Source: Francisella adeliensis
GTDB taxonomy: Bacteria > Pseudomonadota > Gammaproteobacteria > Francisellales > Francisellaceae
Direction: 5' to 3'
Assembly: GCF_003290445.1 (NCBI RefSeq)
Contig: NZ_CP021781.1
Coordinates: forward strand, 1,922,001 to 1,986,000
DNA length: 64,000 nt
Under the pieces are notes generated by a model. That model searched no databases and had not been told where the DNA came from. It saw nothing but the letters and a program-made list of their open reading frames with translations. The position numbers were made by a program, and so were the translations under genes. Shown piece after piece: positions 58,954-64,000 of the stretch. How positions within the stretch are numbered: the first letter of the stretch is position 1; the number at the start of each line of letters is the position of its first letter.

Positions 58954-60481
58954 AAAACCAAGTCTTATATCAACTATAGCTCTCGGTATAACTTGCATGT
59001 TAGGAAGTGGATGGCTATTTGCAGCATATTATGCTGCAAAGAATACTGGTCCATCAGCATATATATCGTGGATTATTGGTGCAATCTTGGCACTTATTTT
59101 ATCGCTGTTATTAGCAGAGATGACATGTTCACATACTAAAGAAACGTCTTTTTTTACTAGACTTTTTACAATTAGCCATAAAAATGAAGATTTTGGATTT
59201 ATAACATCAAGTGCTGCCTGGTTAGCCCTTGTTGTTACTATTGCATCTGAAGCATCAGCAACTATCCAATATTTAAGTGCGGCATTCCCTGTTTTAGAGC
59301 CTTATATATATGTTGATAGTAACCTTACAAATATAGGAATACTCCTTGTCATCTTAGTTTTAAGCTTATATGTTCTTGTAAACTTCTGGGGTATCCGTTT
59401 TTTAGTTAAAGTTAGCAATGTTATTACATTATTTAAAATCATTATCCCTACTTCAACAGTAATAATTTTAATGGTAGCAGCATTTCATACTAGCAATTTC
59501 ACTTCTCATGGGTTTGCACCATACGGCTATGGAAATATTTTCAGTACTGTAGTTGACTCTGGGATTTTTTACTCTTTCTATGGTTTTGCGATACTTGCTA
59601 CTTTTAGTTCAGAATTAGATAACCCCAAAAGAAATATTCCAATTGCTTTAGCTGCATCAATTTTCATTATATTAGCTATATATTTAGGTTTACAGACTGC
59701 ATTTATTGGTGCTTTACCTGTAGAGATGGTAGCAAAGGGTTGGGCTCATTTAGACTTTAGCTCACCTTTAGCACAATTACTATTACTTTTCCAAATAAAT
59801 ATATTAGCTATATGGGCAACTGTTATATATCTTGATGCTATGGTTAGCCCTTCTGGGACAGGGGTAGTATATGCTGCATCAGCAAGCCGTATGTTACAAG
59901 GCATGGCTGAGGATAGACAGGCTCCAGCATATTTTAAAAAAACACACCCTATCTATAATTTTTCTCATCGCTCTCTTATCTTCACTATTTTAGTTTGTAT
60001 GGGAGTTGTTGTGTTTTTTAAAAATTGGCAAGATATTGTGATTGTTGTTACAGTTTTTCAATTACTATCAGTTGTCGCAATTCCAGTATCTTATACAAAA
60101 TTCAAATTAAACGAATCTGCACAACATAAAAGCATTAAGCAATTTAGAATGCCTTGTGGCAAGGTTTTAAGTTATTTTATGTTTTTATTTATCACCTATA
60201 TGTTAGCACAAGCAAAAGTAGAGATTTTAGTACTAGTATTAATACTTAGTCTTGTAATGTTTTTGTTTTATTCTGTAACTAGCTATAAATATCAGATTCG
60301 AAAAGTATTGATTTCTTTAGCCTCTTCTTGCAGTATTTTCGCTTATATGGCATTTTCTATTGTTATAGGCTATATGAATGAGTATGGGGTTTTATTTCAG
60401 CCATTATATTTTTTATGTTTTATTGTTATCTCAACAATTATGTATTCTTGGCTACTTTCTCAAAAGAATTACCATAAATAA
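58934..60481 (+). CDS. APC-family amino acid permease
   Basis: 515 residues with about 12-14 membrane helices. The N-terminal stretch IALGITCMLGSGWLFAAYYA, with its GSG motif in the first helix, is characteristic of the amino acid-polyamine-organocation family. It imports an amino acid or amine. It is the last gene of the cluster, translationally coupled to the LysR gene. Specificity is not apparent. Confidence 0.85.
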   Translation: MSNCYNKKPSLISTIALGITCMLGSGWLFAAYYAAKNTGPSAYISWIIGAILALILSLLLAEMTCSHTKETSFFTRLFTISHKNEDFGFITSSAAWLALVVTIASEASATIQYLSAAFPVLEPYIYVDSNLTNIGILLVILVLSLYVLVNFWGIRFLVKVSNVITLFKIIIPTSTVIILMVAAFHTSNFTSHGFAPYGYGNIFSTVVDSGIFYSFYGFAILATFSSELDNPKRNIPIALAASIFIILAIYLGLQTAFIGALPVEMVAKGWAHLDFSSPLAQLLLLFQINILAIWATVIYLDAMVSPSGTGVVYAASASRMLQGMAEDRQAPAYFKKTHPIYNFSHRSLIFTILVCMGVVVFFKNWQDIVIVVTVFQLLSVVAIPVSYTKFKLNESAQHKSIKQFRMPCGKVLSYFMFLFITYMLAQAKVEILVLVLILSLVMFLFYSVTSYKYQIRKVLISLASSCSIFAYMAFSIVIGYMNEYGVLFQPLYFLCFIVISTIMYSWLLSQKNYHK

Positions 60482-60542
60482 ATATTGCTAAAAAAGTATA
60501 TAGAGATCCCTACAAATAGCATATATCAATTATAAAAAAGGG

Positions 60543-61106
60543 TTAAGTAACTGAAGTTTGAGCATAAATAGCATGATCAACAATTTGCCCATTTAAATTC
60601 TCTGCATTAGAAATTATTCCCTCTAATTTCATTCCAAGACGCTTACAAACAGCTCTACTAGCTAAATTTTCGACTGCTACAGATATTTGAACCTTCTGCA
60701 TTTTTAACTCATTAAATGCTATATCGATAAGCTTATTACAAACACGCGTGATAATACCGCTACCTTGAGCTGACTCTTTTACCCAATAGCCGATTTCAAC
60801 CTTTTTCAAACTATGGTTTATACTGTTAAAACTTGCATTACCGACTAACTCATTATTAAACCAAATAGCACAAACCATTGATTTACCATCAGCATAATCG
60901 TGAAGAGATTTGCGAATAAACAAAGTAGAATCCTGCTCACTCTTATATGATGAAACCCATGGTAACCACCTCTCAAGATAAGTAGCATTTTCTTTGATTA
61001 ACTTGAAATATATTGGAGCAAAGGATTCTTGTACTAACGCTAAACTAATATCTTTATCTATCTTGATACTAAACAACTTATCTTCCATTAAACATCTCAC
61101 TGACAC
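60543..61106 (-). CDS. GNAT acetyltransferase, RimJ/RimL type
   Basis: 187 residues. The acetyl-CoA-binding region (KKVEIGYWVKESAQGSGIITRVCNKL) and the NLASRAVCKRLGMKLEG ending are those of RimJ/RimL-like GNAT enzymes, which acetylate N-termini of ribosomal proteins or small amines. It is convergent with the permease gene and stands alone. Substrate unknown. Confidence 0.85.
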   Translation of the reverse strand: MSVRCLMEDKLFSIKIDKDISLALVQESFAPIYFKLIKENATYLERWLPWVSSYKSEQDSTLFIRKSLHDYADGKSMVCAIWFNNELVGNASFNSINHSLKKVEIGYWVKESAQGSGIITRVCNKLIDIAFNELKMQKVQISVAVENLASRAVCKRLGMKLEGIISNAENLNGQIVDHAIYAQTSVT

Positions 61107-61208
61107 TCAATTATAATTGCTAATTGCCATTATCTCAATCAAGCTACAATGTATAATTTTGATTAATTTGTATTATAATCACTAGCGAAAGTTAAACTAT
61201 AAAGGATT

Positions 61209-61288
61209 GACACATAGCTCAACTCCTACGGTCATATTGTTTGATGTTGTTTTTTGTAGGGGTAAACCTATGTGTTTACCTTTTCTTT
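61209..61288 (+). promoter_or_regulatory. Candidate attenuator before trpCF
   Basis: A hairpin GGTAAAC / GTTTACC (61261-61280) followed by TTTTCTTT looks like a terminator. Its loop and edge (CTATGTG, 61268-61274) can pair instead with CACATAG at 61211-61217, and CTCCTAC (61223-61229) can pair with GTAGGGG (61256-61262). Mutually exclusive stems suggest attenuation; no Trp-rich leader peptide is evident. Confidence 0.4.
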
Positions 61289-61388
61289 GATTGTTATAAC
61301 TATTATTTTAAAATAGTTTCAAAGAAACAAAGAATTTTTTTCTCATTTCCATTAGAATTACCCTAACTAAAATGCATTAATTAAAAAG

Positions 61389-62750
61389 ATGGAAACCATA
61401 CTAGCGAAGATTGTTGAAGAAAAGAAAAAATGGTTATTTACTAAGAAGAGACTTTTTCCTCTAGAGATATTTAAAGAAGATGTAAAGAAAACAGATAGAA
61501 GTTTTTATGAAGCACTAGATTCTGAGCAAGCTGTTTTCATATTAGAGTGCAAAAAAGGCTCTCCATCTAAAGGTCTTATCCGTAAAAAGTTTGATTTGAA
61601 TGAGATTGCTAGCGTATATAAAAACTATGCAAACGCTATATCTGTACTTACAGATGAAAAGTTCTTTATGGGTAGTTTTGCTAATTTAGAAATTGTTAGA
61701 AATCAAGTTAAGCAACCTGTATTATGTAAAGACTTTATGATCGATGAGTATCAAATATATTTAGCAAGATACTACAAAGCTGACGCTATACTACTAATGC
61801 TTTCTGTGCTTACAGATGATGAGTACAAAAAACTTGCAAAAGTGGCTCATAGACTCAACATGGGAGTTTTAACAGAAGCTAGTAATGAAGAAGAATTAAA
61901 TAGAGCCATAAAACTTAAGGCTAAAGTTATTGGGATAAATAATCGTAACCTTAGAGACCTCTCTGTTGATTTAAACACTACTAGATTATTAGCTCCTAAG
62001 GTGCCTAAAGGGACTATCATCATTTCTGAATCTGGTATCTATAAAAACCAAGAGGTTCGTGAACTTAGAAGTTTTGTAAATGGATTCTTGATTGGTAGCT
62101 CTATTATGGGAGAAAGAAATCTTGAGCTTGCTGTTAGAAAAATTGTTTATGGTTTCAATAAAATCTGTGGTCTTACAAGTATAGAAAATGCTCAAAAAGC
62201 CTACAATGCTGGAGCTATATACGGTGGTTTTATATTTGTGAAGGAGTCGCCAAGATATATAGATTTTGAAACTGCAAAAAAAGTGGCTAGAAAAGTTAAA
62301 CTAAACTATATAGGTGTATTTGCAGATGCTCCAATTAAAGAAGTTGTTGATACTGCTTATGGTTTAAGGTTAAATGCTATACAGCTACATGGAAATGAAA
62401 GCCAAGAATATATTAATGACTTAAAAGCTAAACTACATAGAAATTGCCAGCTATGGAAAGCATACGGTGTTGATAAATCTATCCCTGAATTTTTAGACAA
62501 TATTGATTACCATCTTTTAGACACTAAAATAGGTGGTAAATCTGGTGGTACTGGCAGAAGCTTCGACTGGGATCTTATAAAAGATAAAAAAAATATCATC
62601 TTATCTGGTGGATTAAACTCAAATAATATTAGCAAGGCCATCGGATTAAAATGCTCTGCTTATGATATAAACTCTGGAGTTGAATCAAAACCAGGAGAAA
62701 AAGACGAGCAAAAACTTAAAAGAGTTTTTGACAAAATCAGAAACTACTAA
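61389..62750 (+). CDS. trpCF: Bifunctional indole-3-glycerol-phosphate synthase / phosphoribosylanthranilate isomerase
   Basis: 453 residues. The first half (1-255) is TrpC with FILECKKGSPSKGLIR, VLCKDFMID and ISESGI signatures; the second half (256-453) is TrpF with KICGLTS, the catalytic cysteine, and IQLHGNE. The order is that of E. coli TrpCF. The enzymes make indole glycerol phosphate from phosphoribosyl anthranilate. It stands about 280 bases from the next upstream gene, after a possible attenuator, and not beside other trp genes in this window. Confidence 0.95.
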   Translation: METILAKIVEEKKKWLFTKKRLFPLEIFKEDVKKTDRSFYEALDSEQAVFILECKKGSPSKGLIRKKFDLNEIASVYKNYANAISVLTDEKFFMGSFANLEIVRNQVKQPVLCKDFMIDEYQIYLARYYKADAILLMLSVLTDDEYKKLAKVAHRLNMGVLTEASNEEELNRAIKLKAKVIGINNRNLRDLSVDLNTTRLLAPKVPKGTIIISESGIYKNQEVRELRSFVNGFLIGSSIMGERNLELAVRKIVYGFNKICGLTSIENAQKAYNAGAIYGGFIFVKESPRYIDFETAKKVARKVKLNYIGVFADAPIKEVVDTAYGLRLNAIQLHGNESQEYINDLKAKLHRNCQLWKAYGVDKSIPEFLDNIDYHLLDTKIGGKSGGTGRSFDWDLIKDKKNIILSGGLNSNNISKAIGLKCSAYDINSGVESKPGEKDEQKLKRVFDKIRNY

Positions 62751-62768
62751 AACAAAAAGAGGTTTAAG

Positions 62769-63179
62769 ATGACTAACTACATCGTAGCTTTTGTTATAGC
62801 AACTATTATTTACTTGATAGCTATTAGGTATTTACAACAGTTATGCCCAATGAGCAAGTTTTTTAAGTTTATAATCTATATCTGTATATCAACAGTTGCT
62901 CTCCCTGCTGTCAACTATCTCCATCCACCAGCAAATGGTGAAGATGATATTGTGACATCTCTTATGAGTAAATTTTCAAGTACAGAAAATGAAATTAGTG
63001 GCGACTGGCAAAGTGCTCAACAGCAAGCTAATAGCTTAATACATGGTAGTAGCTCTCAAGATTCATCAGAAACTAATAATTCTAGTGGCATAAGAACTAC
63101 TACATTTGCAGATGAAAGAAGTGTTGATGATCAATCCCAAGATATTATCATAGGCAGAAACGGTAAAGAATTGGATTAA
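62769..63179 (+). CDS. Small membrane-anchored protein of unknown function
   Basis: 136 residues. Two hydrophobic segments (about 4-19 and 32-48) are followed by a Ser/Gln/Asn-rich hydrophilic tail with no recognisable motif. ATG 62769, 18 bases after trpCF, so probably co-transcribed. The tail is likely to be outside the cytoplasm or flexible. No family recognised. Confidence 0.55.
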   Translation: MTNYIVAFVIATIIYLIAIRYLQQLCPMSKFFKFIIYICISTVALPAVNYLHPPANGEDDIVTSLMSKFSSTENEISGDWQSAQQQANSLIHGSSSQDSSETNNSSGIRTTTFADERSVDDQSQDIIIGRNGKELD

Positions 63180-63184
63180 AAAAA

Positions 63185-64000
63185 CTATTCAAATAACTCT
63201 CGAATAAGGTTCGATTTCTTTGTATCACTAAACTTATAGACATAATAACTATGCAAAGCACCTTCTTGATAATGAAGTTTATCATTGATTTTAACTAAAC
63301 TATCTCTATCCTCTTCTCTCAACAAAACAGTTGGTAAAAACCCATATCCGAGTCCTTGATTTATAGCGTTTAATACAGACATACATGAGCTTAAAGGCAT
63401 CATATTTTTTATATTACGATTACCGACAGACTTAGCTTCTGTAATAAATCTAGCTTTGCTAATCATCTCATTCACATTCCGGTATTTATTAAGTAACCCG
63501 GATGAAGCATATGCATCAAATTCAATATGATAGTATAGGTCAGCATAAAAGCCCTGCTTTTCAATCGCTATCAACTCCTCTTGATTTAGAACCATAATTG
63601 CAACATCAACATCATAATTTAAGATCTTCTCAAGCACACTCTGTTTATGGTCAACAATTAAATCGTAGGCAAATAATGGTTTCTTATTCATAAAGGTGTT
63701 TATCCTATTAAACACACTTTGCTCAAAGATTTGAGACATTGCTATCTTAATCTTTGGTGGTGAGCTTCTTAAATCAGGTAAACCAACATGATTTATCTCA
63801 TCAATTCTCTCTAAAACAGGACTTATTAGGCTATAAAAAGACTCGCCTTTACTTGTTATGACTAATTTTTTATTTTTTCGCTCAAAAAGATCTATCTCTA
63901 GAATCTCTTCTAGATTTTGCAGCTGCTTTGTTATAGCTGGAGGTGTCAAAAATAATAGTTGTGCGACTTGACGAAGGTTTTTGTATTTTACAATTGCAGC
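63185..64000 (-). CDS. LysR-family regulator, 5' end beyond window
   Basis: The frame runs open to the right edge. The visible part has the second half of the LysR helix-turn-helix (NLRQVAQLLFLTPPAITKQL) and the complete effector-binding domain, ending 5 bases from the convergent upstream gene. Start codon and the first ~15-20 residues are outside. The target genes are presumably to the right. Confidence 0.8.
   Translation of the reverse strand, partial: AAIVKYKNLRQVAQLLFLTPPAITKQLQNLEEILEIDLFERKNKKLVITSKGESFYSLISPVLERIDEINHVGLPDLRSSPPKIKIAMSQIFEQSVFNRINTFMNKKPLFAYDLIVDHKQSVLEKILNYDVDVAIMVLNQEELIAIEKQGFYADLYYHIEFDAYASSGLLNKYRNVNEMISKARFITEAKSVGNRNIKNMMPLSSCMSVLNAINQGLGYGFLPTVLLREEDRDSLVKINDKLHYQEGALHSYYVYKFSDTKKSNLIRELFE

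Overview
The window is an AT-rich gammaproteobacterial chromosome segment that reads as Francisella. The grounds are gene content and order (hisS-rbfA-infB-nusA-rimP, a TrpC-TrpF fusion, ComM/UbiK/PepN) and, above all, a type VI secretion (T6SS) locus laid out like the Francisella pathogenicity island (FPI): iglA-iglB-iglC-iglD, an IcmF/PdpB, IglE lipoprotein, DotU, a PAAR-like protein and a very short VgrG. The genus call is inference from gene content; no rRNA is present.

Bases 1-16180 are conserved housekeeping: rluC, zapE, an MFS transporter, hisS, rbfA, infB, nusA, rimP, initiator tRNA-Met, hemE, a membrane protein, comM, ubiK and pepN.

Bases 16180-51030 are an accessory region. Just downstream of pepN lies a reverse transcriptase gene (16296-17795) preceded by its own promoter, a folded non-coding RNA of about 170 nt and an intrinsic terminator. 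This resembles defence-associated RT (DRT) systems. The unit sits between integron-like (attC-like) sequences. Next come a 3' scrap of pepN, a frameshifted HAD phosphatase, an ArgP-like regulator with a divergent LysE exporter, and a 3' scrap of a metallo-hydrolase. From 21263 to 47963 is a complete-looking, divergent FPI-like T6SS with probable effector genes: a C58 (YopT-type) cysteine protease, a second papain-like/C39-like protein, a broken pentein (arginine-deiminase-like) gene, and large proteins of unknown family. Two PAS-LuxR regulators lie inside the island.

The clearest new signal is a regulatory one. An almost invariant 17-18 bp box with the dyad TAGTA-N4-TACTA precedes nearly every transcription unit of the island, always in the same orientation. 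A -10 hexamer follows 20-23 nt later and there is no convincing -35. This is what a class II activator site looks like, and the in-island PAS-LuxR proteins are the obvious candidate activators. The box ties the T6SS operon and the orphan genes into one predicted regulon.

Bases 47970-49860 are the right edge of the island: a truncated ISL3 transposase, a third pepN 3' copy, integron-like cassettes (a small membrane protein and a frameshifted OsmC), then the intact copy of the metallo-hydrolase. The repeated pepN and metallo-hydrolase ends suggest the island arrived with flanks from another strain.

Bases 51165-64000 hold an MHS-family transporter, a seven-gene catabolic-looking cluster (dehydrogenases, serine acetyltransferase, glyoxalase-like protein, M20 amidohydrolase, LysR, APC permease), a GNAT acetyltransferase, trpCF with a possible attenuator, a small membrane protein and a partial LysR gene.
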